Assembly: GCA_019235715.1 (NCBI GenBank)
Contig: JAFAKE010000100.1
Span: 1-60,559 of the forward strand
DNA: 60,559 nucleotides
From: Vulcanimicrobiota bacterium
Lineage (GTDB): Bacteria; Vulcanimicrobiota; Vulcanimicrobiia; Eremiobacterales; Eremiobacteraceae
Reading direction: 5' to 3'
The stretch's first letter is position 1, and each line of letters begins with the position of its first letter. A program made the position numbers and the translations under genes. Under the pieces are notes generated by a model. The model ran no database searches and was not told the origin of the DNA. It saw only the letters and a program-made list of their open reading frames with translations. Of this stretch, positions 52,262-59,978 are shown in pieces.

Positions 52262-53275
52262 TCACGGCCGCGTCGCCGGCGGCGTCGGTCCTTGCGGCAG
52301 AACCTCGTTCGTCGTGCCCGTAGGCACGACTCCGGCAAGCATATCGTGCCATGCCTTGCTCGCCATCGGAGCGACCGATTGCAGTGAATGCGTGCCATCG
52401 GGCTGCTCGTAGTATGTCACGAGCGCGCCGTTGGAGCGCAGCCACGACGCGAGCTGGCGCATATACGCGGCGCTGACGCTGGCGTCGTTGCTGCCGGCCA
52501 CCAGATACAACGCTTTACCGTGCACATGTGCCGCGACAAAATCGCTGTCGCCCTGCGCCACCGCTCCTTCGATCACAAGCCCCGCGCGCCAGCGCTCCGG
52601 TCCCTCGGCAAGTGTGCGGAATGCGGCAAAACCGCCGAGCGAGTTGCCCGCCAGGAACGTGTGGCGACGGTCGGCGTGCATGGCGTCTTCGATCGCGCCG
52701 AGCGCTTGGTATAATTCGCCGATGCTCGCGTCGCTGAGCATATCTTCATCGCTCGAATACGGCGCGACGACCACCGCTCCGCCCGCGTCGGCCCACGAGC
52801 GCACGAGAGGAGATGCGATCACGTCCGCTTCGCTTTGCCCTTTACCATGCAGATAGATGATGAGCGGTGTCATGCCGTGCACGATAACAGACGTGGGCAC
52901 GTATATCGCGAGCGCGTGCGCGAGCTTCTTGGGACCAATCGCCGGCAGCAATCCGGCGGATGCGCCACGTACCGCGCTTAACGACACGTAGGTCTGGGTG
53001 GCGAGCTGATCGACGAGCCCAGCATCGAGTTGCGCGAGCAACAGCATCTCGTCGGGACTGGCCGTGGTCGCGACCTGTGACAGGTGGGCCCGCAAGCGCG
53101 CCGTGAGTACTTGCGTCAATCCCGAGCGCTGGTCGATCTCCGCCGCGTTCGCGCTAAGTTCGCGCTGCGCGTTTTCGAGCAGCGATCGCGCCTGCTCCGT
53201 GCGCGTGTCGGGCACATCGGCGCGCGCGGCCGACAAAGTCAGCACAAGCAGCGCAAGAAGGCCCAGGACCCGCAT
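52262..53275 (-). CDS. Exported alpha/beta hydrolase
   Basis: A 337-residue protein from ATG 53275. A signal peptide (VLGLLALLVLTLSAARA) leads into a helical segment of about 100 residues, then a hydrolase domain: LIIYLHGKGQS (oxyanion loop), AGNSLGGFAA (nucleophile elbow, Ser), and GTHSL (His). It resembles periplasmic dienelactone-hydrolase or esterase-like proteins. The longer frame to 53866 is antisense to glgA and is rejected. It is divergent from glgA over 75 bases. Confidence 0.78.
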   Translation of the reverse strand: MRVLGLLALLVLTLSAARADVPDTRTEQARSLLENAQRELSANAAEIDQRSGLTQVLTARLRAHLSQVATTASPDEMLLLAQLDAGLVDQLATQTYVSLSAVRGASAGLLPAIGPKKLAHALAIYVPTSVIVHGMTPLIIYLHGKGQSEADVIASPLVRSWADAGGAVVVAPYSSDEDMLSDASIGELYQALGAIEDAMHADRRHTFLAGNSLGGFAAFRTLAEGPERWRAGLVIEGAVAQGDSDFVAAHVHGKALYLVAGSNDASVSAAYMRQLASWLRSNGALVTYYEQPDGTHSLQSVAPMASKAWHDMLAGVVPTGTTNEVLPQGPTPPATRP

Positions 53276-53350
53276 GCGTAGTTTTCCGCCGGACTCGCGG
53301 AATTCACCTACCGAAGTGCGAATCGGCCCGCGGATGCACATCGGATCTGT

Positions 53351-54790
53351 ATGAAACTGCGCGTCCTGTTCGTCATCGCCGAAGCGAGCCCACTCGCGAA
53401 GGCCGGCGGGCTTGGCGATGTCGGCGGCGCGCTGCCGTCCGCGCTGCGCAGCCTCGGCGTCGACGTGCGGCTGATGTTGCCCGGCTACCCGAGCGCGCTC
53501 AATGCCGTGCAGCAAGCAGCCATTGCGCATCGTTTTGACGATTCGTCGTGGGCGGGACCGCTCGAGATCATCGCGGGGCACATGCCGGGCGGAGACGTGC
53601 CGGTATATCTCGTCAAGTCCAAACGCTACTTCGAGCGCCCGGGCGGACCATACACGGACGAAAGCGGCAAAGCATGGCCTGACGAAACGGAGCGGTTCGC
53701 GGCGCTCTGCCACGCGGCGGTGCGCTTCGTCGATGAATCGCGTGACTGGCGCCCTTCGATCGTGCACGCCAACGACTGGCACGCTGCCCTCATACCGGCA
53801 ATGCTCAAGGCGCAGGGTTTGCGGTCTGCGTCGAGCCTGCTGACGATCCATAACGCATCGTATCAAGGCGTCGTCTCCAAAGCGGAATTGCGCCGCTATG
53901 GCATCCCTGTATCACAGCTGCGAGGTCGCCGTGCGCATTCGTTCCTGGAGTTGGGTGCGCGGCACGCCGATCGGCTCAGCACCGTCAGCCCGCGCTACGC
54001 TAAGGAGATACAGACTAAGAAATTCGGGTGTGGACTCGAGCGGCTCTTCGCATCGCGCGCCCGCACGTTGGTCGGAATCCTTAACGGCGCTGACTATACG
54101 CGATGGGATCCCGCGATCGATGTCGCTATTCAAGAGAAATACGATTCCACGGATCTTTCCGGCAAAGCCGCATGTAAGAGCGCGCTCCAACGCGCGCTCG
54201 CGCTCGAGGGCTCGTCGCAAGCGCCCCTCATCGGCATCGTGAGCAGACTGACGTGGCAGAAGGGGCTCGACCTCGTGCCGCGCATCGCAAAATCGCTGAT
54301 CGCTTGCGGTGCACGCATCGCCGTGCTCGGTCAAGGCGAGCCACGGCTCGAAGCAGATTTTCTCAAGCTCGCGGCGCGCTATCCCTACCGCGTCGCGGTG
54401 CACATCGGTTTTGACGAGGCACTCGCGCACCAGATCACGGCGGGCGCCGACATCTTCCTGATGCCCTCACGTTTCGAGCCATGCGGCATCGCGCAGCTTC
54501 ACAGCTTACGGTATGGCACCGTGCCGGTCGTCGCGCGCGTCGGCGGCCTTGCCGACACCGTTGAGGACGGCGGCGAGCGCGGCATCGCCTCGGGCAAGAC
54601 GACCGGATTTCTGATGCGGCGGTTTAGCTCGGCCTCGCTTGGCGCCGCGGTGAAAAAAACGATCGCAGTGTTTGCGGCCGCTTCCGAGTGGCAGACGTTG
54701 CAGCGCAACGGAATGAAAAAGAATTTCAGTTGGGATCGTTCGGCGCGCGCCTATCGCGATCTATACATGAAAACGCGCCGTGAACGCTGA
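53351..54790 (+). CDS. glgA: Glycogen (starch) synthase, GT5
   Basis: A 479-residue enzyme that extends alpha-1,4-glucan from ADP-glucose (or UDP-glucose). The KAGGLGDV motif at residues 17-24 binds the nucleotide sugar. The C-terminal GT-B half has the SRFEPCGIAQLHSLRYG motif with the catalytic Glu near 376, and the GLADTVED loop follows. The length is typical. No other glycogen gene is in the window. The next gene begins 54 bases downstream. Confidence 0.93.
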   Translation: MKLRVLFVIAEASPLAKAGGLGDVGGALPSALRSLGVDVRLMLPGYPSALNAVQQAAIAHRFDDSSWAGPLEIIAGHMPGGDVPVYLVKSKRYFERPGGPYTDESGKAWPDETERFAALCHAAVRFVDESRDWRPSIVHANDWHAALIPAMLKAQGLRSASSLLTIHNASYQGVVSKAELRRYGIPVSQLRGRRAHSFLELGARHADRLSTVSPRYAKEIQTKKFGCGLERLFASRARTLVGILNGADYTRWDPAIDVAIQEKYDSTDLSGKAACKSALQRALALEGSSQAPLIGIVSRLTWQKGLDLVPRIAKSLIACGARIAVLGQGEPRLEADFLKLAARYPYRVAVHIGFDEALAHQITAGADIFLMPSRFEPCGIAQLHSLRYGTVPVVARVGGLADTVEDGGERGIASGKTTGFLMRRFSSASLGAAVKKTIAVFAAASEWQTLQRNGMKKNFSWDRSARAYRDLYMKTRRER

Positions 54791-54844
54791 GTGTGCCGGT
54801 CGCTCGGACGGAAACGGGCGCTCGCACTGCGAATGTCAGAGAGC

Positions 54845-55396
54845 ATGAAAGCCAAAGCGTCGGTGGTCTGTCTGATAGCGCTTGTCCTCATCGCTTCGGC
54901 AGCGGCCCGGGCGAGCGCCGCTCAAGCGATGCTTGAGGACGGAGCCGCGGTACCAGCGGTGCCCGCGCTGCAATCCGTGTTCGACGGCAACGACACGCCG
55001 TTCGACCTGAAACAGGCCTCGGCCGGCACGACGCTCGTCCTCTATTTCTTCCCGCAAGCATTCACGTCGGACTGAACCATCGAGGCGAAAGCCTACGCCG
55101 CCAGGTTGGCGGACTTCAAAAAGCTCGACGCGACGGTGGTCGGCATATCCTACGATCCGATCGATGTGCTCAAACGGTTCCAGTCTGAAGAGCAGGCGCC
55201 GCAGCGTTTCGTGTCGGACCCCAAGGGCGTCGCGGCCGATGCATTCGGCGTATCCGCGAGTTCGCAAGGTCAACAGTACGCGAAACGAGCGACGTTCATC
55301 ATCCGAGACGGCACGGTCGTGCACACGGTGTTCGACTGGAGCCCGCTGGGTAACGTGAACAAGACATTCGACTGGTTGAGCGCGCACCCAAAGTGA
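54845..55396 (+). CDS. Candidate selenocysteine-containing peroxiredoxin (in-frame TGA at the active site)
   Basis: Reading through one TGA (55073-55075) gives 183 residues. A signal peptide (VVCLIALVLIASAAARASA) is followed by a thioredoxin-fold AhpC/TSA domain: LVLYFFPQAFTSDUTIEA, with U at 77. This is the peroxiredoxin motif PxxxTxxC with selenocysteine in place of the peroxidatic Cys. No other Cys follows, so it would act as a 1-Sec peroxidase. The family continues normally after the TGA (VVGISYDPIDVLKRF, TFIIRDGTVV). The start may be ATG 54845 or 54833. The stop overlaps the downstream TlpA-like start. The alternative is a nonsense mutation or base error; the position argues against chance. 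Confidence 0.75.
55098..55112 (+). promoter_or_regulatory. Candidate bacterial SECIS hairpin
   Basis: CCGCC (55098-55102), loop AGGTT, GGCGG (55108-55112): a perfect five-base stem. The loop begins 28 bases after the in-frame TGA, with G among the first two to three loop bases. This fits the general description of bacterial SECIS elements, and the loop resembles the AGGUCU loop of E. coli fdhF. The hairpin lies inside the coding sequence, as required for SelB delivery. Confidence 0.6.
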
Positions 55397-55926
55397 TGCC
55401 GCGCGCCGCCTTGGCGTTCGGCGTGTTCGCCGTGTTGCTGATGCCGCCGGCCGGACGGGGGTTTTTTCTCGACCAGGCGGCCGCAGCCCCAAAGCCTCCG
55501 CTGGTGGAGCAGAGCGCGCCTGCGTTCTCCGTGCAGCTCATCGCCAACGGCGATGGCGAATTTGTGTTGGCGCAGCAGCGCGGCCATGGCGTCTATGTCA
55601 ATTTCTTCGCGTCATGGTGCAAGCCGTGCACGCAGGAAGCGCAGACGATAGAGACGATCGCTCCGCCGTTCATGCGGCAGGGCGTGCGCGTCGTCGGGAT
55701 TGCCGTGCTCGACGATCGCGCCGCTGCACTCGCGTTCGCGCGCGCCCATCATCTGACATATCCCATCGCGTTCGACACGTCGGGCAAGACCGGCGCGGCC
55801 TACCGTCTCGAGCAACTGCCGCTGCATGTCTTCATCGGGCCTGACGGCATCGTCGATCAATACGTTTCCGGAGGACCCATTCCGGCGCAAGAGCTGCGCG
55901 CGGGTCTCACGCAAATCGCGCGCTAG
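55393..55926 (+). CDS. Exported TlpA/ResA-like thioredoxin-fold protein
   Basis: A 177-residue protein with an N-terminal signal or anchor (FGVFAVLLMPPAG). The thioredoxin active site is WCKPC (Cys76 and Cys79), preceded by VNFFAS, and a cis-Pro region lies at LEQLPLHVFIG. It reduces periplasmic disulfides or other thiols. The GTG at 55393 overlaps the stop of the peroxiredoxin (GTGA); an ATG follows directly at 55396. The tight coupling suggests it recycles the selenenylated or oxidised form of that peroxidase. Confidence 0.85.
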   Translation: MMPRAALAFGVFAVLLMPPAGRGFFLDQAAAAPKPPLVEQSAPAFSVQLIANGDGEFVLAQQRGHGVYVNFFASWCKPCTQEAQTIETIAPPFMRQGVRVVGIAVLDDRAAALAFARAHHLTYPIAFDTSGKTGAAYRLEQLPLHVFIGPDGIVDQYVSGGPIPAQELRAGLTQIAR

Positions 55927-56029
55927 GATTTCTCACCTGCGCGCCCAAGGCGGGGCTCCTCGCGCGGACCGAGTCAGGTGCCCGAGTGCTGCAGGATAAT
56001 GCCAGGGCACCGAATCACACTTGTCGTCG

Positions 56030-57826
56030 ATGAGAACGCAACATCAGCGGTGGGCCTTATTCATGGCCGCCGCCCTCATCGTATTGGTTGTGGCCGGACG
56101 TGCAGCGCTTGGTCAAAAAGTTGAACCAAGCGATCCCACCTGGCATGGCTCGAAGACGATTTGGGATGCGGTCGTCGTCAACAATCCGGCGTCATGTTGG
56201 AGAGACGCACGCGAAGCGGTCGACAGCGGGCTCGATGGGTTCGATCCTGATGACGACTACACCGAGTACCGTGTCAGCTGGCAGCACTTCAAGGGTGACC
56301 TGCTCTCGCTGCCGCCGAACGGGGACGCAAGCAAACATCTCAACACATTTCAAAACGTCAATGGTCTCGAGACCGTGTCGTTCGACGTGCCGCTCGAGGG
56401 AGAGGATGAGTGGATCTATGTCGACATCATTGAGAATAAAGTCGCGTCACGCAAAGTGACCGATGGGACGTCCGAGCTGTGGCATTCGCTCACGATCGTC
56501 CACGGTGACAGCCTCTGCGGTCTCAAGGAAGGCAAGAACGAAGACGACGCGTATTTCGATGAGTTCACCGTCTGGTGGGATGGTTATTACGAGGACACGA
56601 AAACCCAAACCAGCGACGGCAAGAAGAAGCGGGAGTACAGCGCCAATCTTGACGCCGCGTGGCAAAAACAAGTCACAACGCCGTTGAAGAATGAAGCGGG
56701 CGTCGATCTGATCCGATGCTGCAAGCTCAAGGTCACGACGACTCCTCCACCAGGAACCACCGGAACTCCCAAGCCCGGTACCAAGACGCCCACGCCCAAC
56801 GAAAAAACGCCGACACCGAAGCCCGCTAAGCCACGGTCGCCAGGCGGCGAGAAGAAGGGCGTTGAGTGGCGTCCGTATGACCACTGGGCGAACCACACTC
56901 CGGCCCCATTCCCAGCGCCTGTCGTTTCTCCGCTAGGAAAAGACAACGTTCATACGCCGGTATCGCCTTCGCCGGGTACCGGCGCCGGTACGGAAGGCGG
57001 AGTCTATCTCGCCCCGGCAGCGGGCCCGCGTTCGGTGATGTTCGGTACGGTTGAAGATCCGAGCACGGGCACGGTCGGCCCGACCGCTTACGTCGTCGGC
57101 GTCGTCCAACCAGACGGCAAGAAGACGTTCTGGCATGGCGTCACCGATGCGAACGGTCATCTCAATTTCAAGTTGCCGGCCATCGCCATCAGCGCGGTCA
57201 CGCTCTTCAGATTCTTCGACAAAGAGGGCATACCCGACAAAGGCGCCGAGTGCACGGTTGGAACCAACCCAGTCCCCGATCTCGAACAGATTCCGGAAAT
57301 TCCGGCACACCAAACGCCAGCCGTCCTGGGCGGCAGCTCGAGCTTGCAGCGCGGCGGCGCAGATCGTGGTTTGTTCAACCTTGAAACGCGCGGCAACGAT
57401 CCGCTGGACACGAGAGTGGTCATCGACGGTCGACCGACGGGCGCCGACGTCGTTGGTGCTTCGAACCGCAGCATCAGCGCTCGTCTTGAGGATGACCTCA
57501 CGCTCGGTCGCCATACCTTTGCGATACAATCGGACGGCAAACGGAGCAACGCGTTCGAGGCCGACGTCCTGGAGATCACACCGGATCCGCTGCCGACGCA
57601 GCACGTGGGCTCAGTCAACACCGTACGCGTGCACGTGATCGGCTTGCCGCTCTCGGATTCCGCGACAATGACGTTCGATGTCGGTGGCGCGGCTACGTTG
57701 CTCGACGGCGGCTCGCAGGTGACGGTGCCTGTCAAGAATGGAGTCGCGGAAATCCAGATCCGCGGCGTGCGCAGCGGCGAGTCGCTGGTGCGCTTCAGGC
57801 TTCAGGTCGAGCTAAAGCCGCTGTAG
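56030..57826 (+). CDS. Secreted multi-domain protein of unknown function
   Basis: A 598-residue protein with an N-terminal signal or anchor (WALFMAAALIVLVVAG). The first 215 residues are rich in Trp, Asp and Tyr with three conserved-looking Cys. A Pro/Thr/Lys linker follows (about 225-300, PKPGTKTPTPNEKTPTPKP-like). The C-terminal part has Ig-like or CARDB-like beta segments (VVIDGRPTGADVVG and STVRVHVIG-type strands). No catalytic motif is recognised. ATG 56030 is chosen; TTG 56021 is in frame. Confidence 0.7.
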   Translation: MRTQHQRWALFMAAALIVLVVAGRAALGQKVEPSDPTWHGSKTIWDAVVVNNPASCWRDAREAVDSGLDGFDPDDDYTEYRVSWQHFKGDLLSLPPNGDASKHLNTFQNVNGLETVSFDVPLEGEDEWIYVDIIENKVASRKVTDGTSELWHSLTIVHGDSLCGLKEGKNEDDAYFDEFTVWWDGYYEDTKTQTSDGKKKREYSANLDAAWQKQVTTPLKNEAGVDLIRCCKLKVTTTPPPGTTGTPKPGTKTPTPNEKTPTPKPAKPRSPGGEKKGVEWRPYDHWANHTPAPFPAPVVSPLGKDNVHTPVSPSPGTGAGTEGGVYLAPAAGPRSVMFGTVEDPSTGTVGPTAYVVGVVQPDGKKTFWHGVTDANGHLNFKLPAIAISAVTLFRFFDKEGIPDKGAECTVGTNPVPDLEQIPEIPAHQTPAVLGGSSSLQRGGADRGLFNLETRGNDPLDTRVVIDGRPTGADVVGASNRSISARLEDDLTLGRHTFAIQSDGKRSNAFEADVLEITPDPLPTQHVGSVNTVRVHVIGLPLSDSATMTFDVGGAATLLDGGSQVTVPVKNGVAEIQIRGVRSGESLVRFRLQVELKPL

Positions 57827-57879
57827 GCAGAAGGCGCGAACCTCGAGACCGTCCAAGCAAAACGTGGCCACGCACGCGT

Positions 57880-57956
57880 GGCGCTGTAGCTCAGTTGGTT
57901 AGAGCGCCTGCCTGTCACGCAGGAGGTCGTCGGTTCGAGCCCGATCAGCGTCGCCA
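57880..57956 (+). tRNA. tRNA-Asp (GTC)
   Basis: A 77-base cloverleaf. The acceptor GGCGCTG pairs with CAGCGTC (one G-U), the anticodon stem CCTGC/GCAGG encloses CTGTCAC with anticodon GTC, and the T-arm is GTCGG-TTCGAGC-CCGAT. CCA is encoded. A degenerate copy of its 3' half occurs at 59432-59470, so this tRNA appears to have served as an integration site. Confidence 0.95.
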
Positions 57957-57960
57957 CTTG

Positions 57961-57991
57961 AAACCCGCATCGCGTAAAGCGGCGCGGGTTT
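57961..57991 (+). terminator. Rho-independent terminator of tRNA-Asp
   Basis: AAACCCGC and GCGGGTTT form an eight-base stem with a 15-base loop, followed by further T residues. It lies four bases after the tRNA CCA. Confidence 0.75.
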
Positions 57992-58020
57992 TTCTATGGC
58001 CGAGAAGCCTGCGCCGCATT

Positions 58021-58489
58021 TTGACCTGGACCATCAAAGCACCCGCTGGGTCGACGCCGCTGCCGGGTGTCACCGGGAGTATGAACGTCATCCAGGTAAT
58101 CAACTCGACCCAAGTTGCCGTTCCGAGTGGTTGCCAGAACGTGTACCCCACAAGCGGTACCGAACTCGACCTCGATTTATTCTAGGCAAATGCAACGCCG
58201 GCTCCGATTTCGGGAACTTGGTCGAACGGGGATAGCCCAGTAGTAGAGTTGGGAACCTTCTTCATGCTCGAGCCTCACTCGATCTGACACATTTACCGAC
58301 TACCTCATGTTCCAGTCCGCCAAGAAGAATTCGATTTGGACGCCAATCATGAACTTCGGCTGGAGCTGGTCGGGCACCGCGCTCTATAGCAGTGGGTGGT
58401 CGCTTGGGAACCACTCTTCAACCAAGAACCCAAGCGGGTCGCCCGCATACACACTTCCATCTTGGACGGGCAGGTACGTGGGGAACTAG
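58021..58489 (+). pseudogene. Decayed secreted-protein gene, 3' portion
   Basis: Two protein-like stretches lie in the same direction but cannot be one intact frame. The first (58021-58282, from LTWTIKAPAGSTPLPGVTGS) is broken by a TAG at 58183 and continues as ANATPAPISGTWSNG to FFMLEPHSI. After a frameshift near 58280 the sense continues as TDYLMFQSAKKNSIWTPIM and ends WSWSGTALYSSGW...GRYVGN at 58489. No start codon with a ribosome site is seen, so the 5' end seems lost next to tRNA-Asp. Composition (Ser/Thr/Gly/Trp) suggests a secreted protein. Confidence 0.5.
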
Positions 58490-58526
58490 GCGTTCGTAAA
58501 ATCCGTTTCAACCCAAGGAGCGAGTT

Positions 58527-59054
58527 ATGAGAATGTCGATTAGGAACTGCGTGATGGCCGTTTTGCTTATCTCGGCCATTGTGATGCAGGCGCTCACATC
58601 CTCGGCAAAAACGCTTAGCATCGAGACCCAGCCCGCTGGTTATTCATATGGGCCCGCGAACAAGAGCCTCGAGCTATCGGTCAAGTTGTCAACTTCTGCA
58701 GTGACTGTAGGTGCTCCGATCGCTGTAACGTTTGCAATCGAGAATCTGGGTCCGCCGATCAAGCTCTTCCGAATGGGCAGCATCAAAGAATATGTCATTA
58801 CGGGGACTGACCCCAACGGCGCCCCCATCAAACAAGGTGGACCTGGCATTCTTTTCGCCGGCAGCGTGCCCGATGGCTACTTCTTGGACACGGGTCAAGC
58901 GTATGTGCTCGGCTTCGAAGATCTTGGTCAAGCCTACAATTTCAAGCAACAAGGGCAGTACACGTTCTTCGTCCAGACTGCAGTAACGCTAGGATATGGA
59001 TCACCGGTTTACGTCGTACTCAAATCAAACACAGTCACACTGAAAGTTCAATGA
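58527..59054 (+). CDS. Small secreted protein with BsuPI/Ig-like fold
   Basis: A 175-residue protein. ATG 58527 has AAGGAG seven bases upstream. The signal peptide is CVMAVLLISAIVMQALTSSA. The mature part is a beta-sandwich candidate (LELSVKLSTSAVTVGAPIAV, TFAIENLGPPIKL, QQGQYTFFVQTAV), similar in pattern to BsuPI or transthyretin-like domains of extracellular proteins. Base composition is less GC-rich than upstream genes, consistent with acquired DNA after tRNA-Asp. Confidence 0.75.
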   Translation: MRMSIRNCVMAVLLISAIVMQALTSSAKTLSIETQPAGYSYGPANKSLELSVKLSTSAVTVGAPIAVTFAIENLGPPIKLFRMGSIKEYVITGTDPNGAPIKQGGPGILFAGSVPDGYFLDTGQAYVLGFEDLGQAYNFKQQGQYTFFVQTAVTLGYGSPVYVVLKSNTVTLKVQ

Positions 59055-59439
59055 CCCGCGTGAAGCTGCGGTGCTCTATCCTGCAGGTTCACCATAGCAC
59101 AATTATCGCCGGCTCGAGGAGAAGGCGGTTTGGAGAGTTTCCGGCGTATCCTGGCCTAACCTGAAAAGCCGAGGGCAGAGATCAGCGGACAACGCTGAAC
59201 GGTAACGCGCACTGGCTGGCGCTTACGGACAGTTGGCGGGGTCGGTAGGAAAGCCGGCAATCTCGCGCATGCACCGCGATCGATGACTTTGCTCTGGTGG
59301 CTTAATGTGGCTTATCGGCCAATAACACGCTCGTGGACGCGAGCGAACAACCAAGAGCAGGTTCGCGCGGATGCAGCAGTCGTGCCAAAGTTCTTTGGCG
59401 GATGCTCGCGGACGTTGGTGGACGAGCTGAAAGCGCCTG
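59055..59439. other. Gene-free 385-base stretch with repeat and att-like sequences
   Basis: No convincing gene is seen. The stretch holds the 56-base repeat copy (59296-59351) and leads into the tRNA-Asp-derived fragment at 59432. The frame at 59283-59474 is probably fortuitous because it crosses both elements. Confidence 0.6.
59296..59351 (+). repeat. 56-base direct repeat, copy 1 (paired GTGGCTTA boxes)
   Basis: It begins GGTGGCTTAATGTGGCTTAT, a tandem of two GTGGCTTA boxes, and ends GCGAACAAC. The copy at 60504-60559 has the same length and about three-quarters identity, with the boxes and the end conserved. It lies 136 bases before the tRNA-Asp fragment. Confidence 0.75.
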
Positions 59440-59470
59440 TCACGCAGGAGGTCGTGGGTTCGTCGTCGCC
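59432..59470 (+). repeat. Degenerate tRNA-Asp 3' fragment (att-like remnant)
   Basis: AGCGCCTG directly joined to TCACGCAGGAGGTCG matches the tRNA-Asp anticodon arm with four bases missing. It continues through GGTTCG and ends TCGTCGCC, with about 13 bases of the T-arm deleted. This looks like a displaced 3' half of the tRNA left after site-specific integration. Confidence 0.7.
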
Positions 59471-59946
59471 GTGAGATTCGCGAAGCCGGGGATGCTAAGG
59501 ATTTTCCTGTAAGGTCCGCTCGCTACCATCGGCTGTAAGGTTCGGTCATCGGGCACACGCGGTACTATGAAAACCGAGCCATCCGCGCTTCGCGCTATGC
59601 CCCCCGATGGGTCGGCTTTATACTGCCTCAGCCGGCTAGCGATTTCAGGACGGTTTGCGTGGACGGTCTCAACACCGTTCTCTGCCGTGATGACAAATAC
59701 GGCCGTGGACTCGGAAAGAGCGGACCGAATCGTCGCCGGGGTCAATCCGATCGCGTTCACTAGAAGCTGTTTGTCTGACTGGGTGAGACCGCTCGAGAGA
59801 ATCCGCGACCATGCGAGCGAGTTTCCAGGAACATACTCCGAAGCATCGGGTCTCCCCAGCGTCGTTTCGCTCGGCGATGCTGCGCATGCGACAAGCAAGA
59901 TGGCTGAACCCACGAATGCAAGAGCGCGGGGCTGATATCCACGCAT
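59440..59946 (-). CDS. Small lipoprotein whose C-terminus is encoded by the tRNA fragment
   Basis: A 168-residue protein from ATG 59946. A signal peptide with lipobox (AILLVACAASPS) gives a lipid-anchored Cys at about 21. The mature part is helical (GLTQSDKQLLVNAIGLTPAT) with a strand AVFVITAENG. The last residues (TTNPRPPA) and the TGA stop come from the tRNA-Asp-derived sequence in antisense, so the original C-terminus was probably replaced. It shares a loose pattern (LT...NA, then VFV) with the next gene and may be a distant paralogue. Confidence 0.65.
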   Translation of the reverse strand: MRGYQPRALAFVGSAILLVACAASPSETTLGRPDASEYVPGNSLAWSRILSSGLTQSDKQLLVNAIGLTPATIRSALSESTAVFVITAENGVETVHANRPEIASRLRQYKADPSGGIARSADGSVFIVPRVPDDRTLQPMVASGPYRKILSIPGFANLTATTNPRPPA

Positions 59947-59978
59947 CGCAGTCGTCCTTTCCGAAGAAGTCGAGTCCG

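Noticed and set aside
54791-55075. Calling the peroxiredoxin a simple pseudogene truncated at TGA
   Set aside because: Only one interruption exists, at the catalytic residue, with a SECIS-like hairpin following and an intact coupled partner. Selenocysteine is the better explanation, although base error or mutation is not excluded.
58227-58290. tRNA-like string (GGGGATAGCCCAGTAGTAGAG) in the post-tRNA-Asp region
   Set aside because: It resembles a tRNA start and D-arm, but no anticodon stem, T-arm or acceptor partner can be formed downstream. The bases are better explained as part of the decayed coding sequence.
59283-59474. 63-codon plus-strand open frame across the repeat and tRNA fragment
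   Set aside because: It spans two non-coding elements, has no ribosome site, and the reverse strand carries the better-supported end of the lipoprotein gene.
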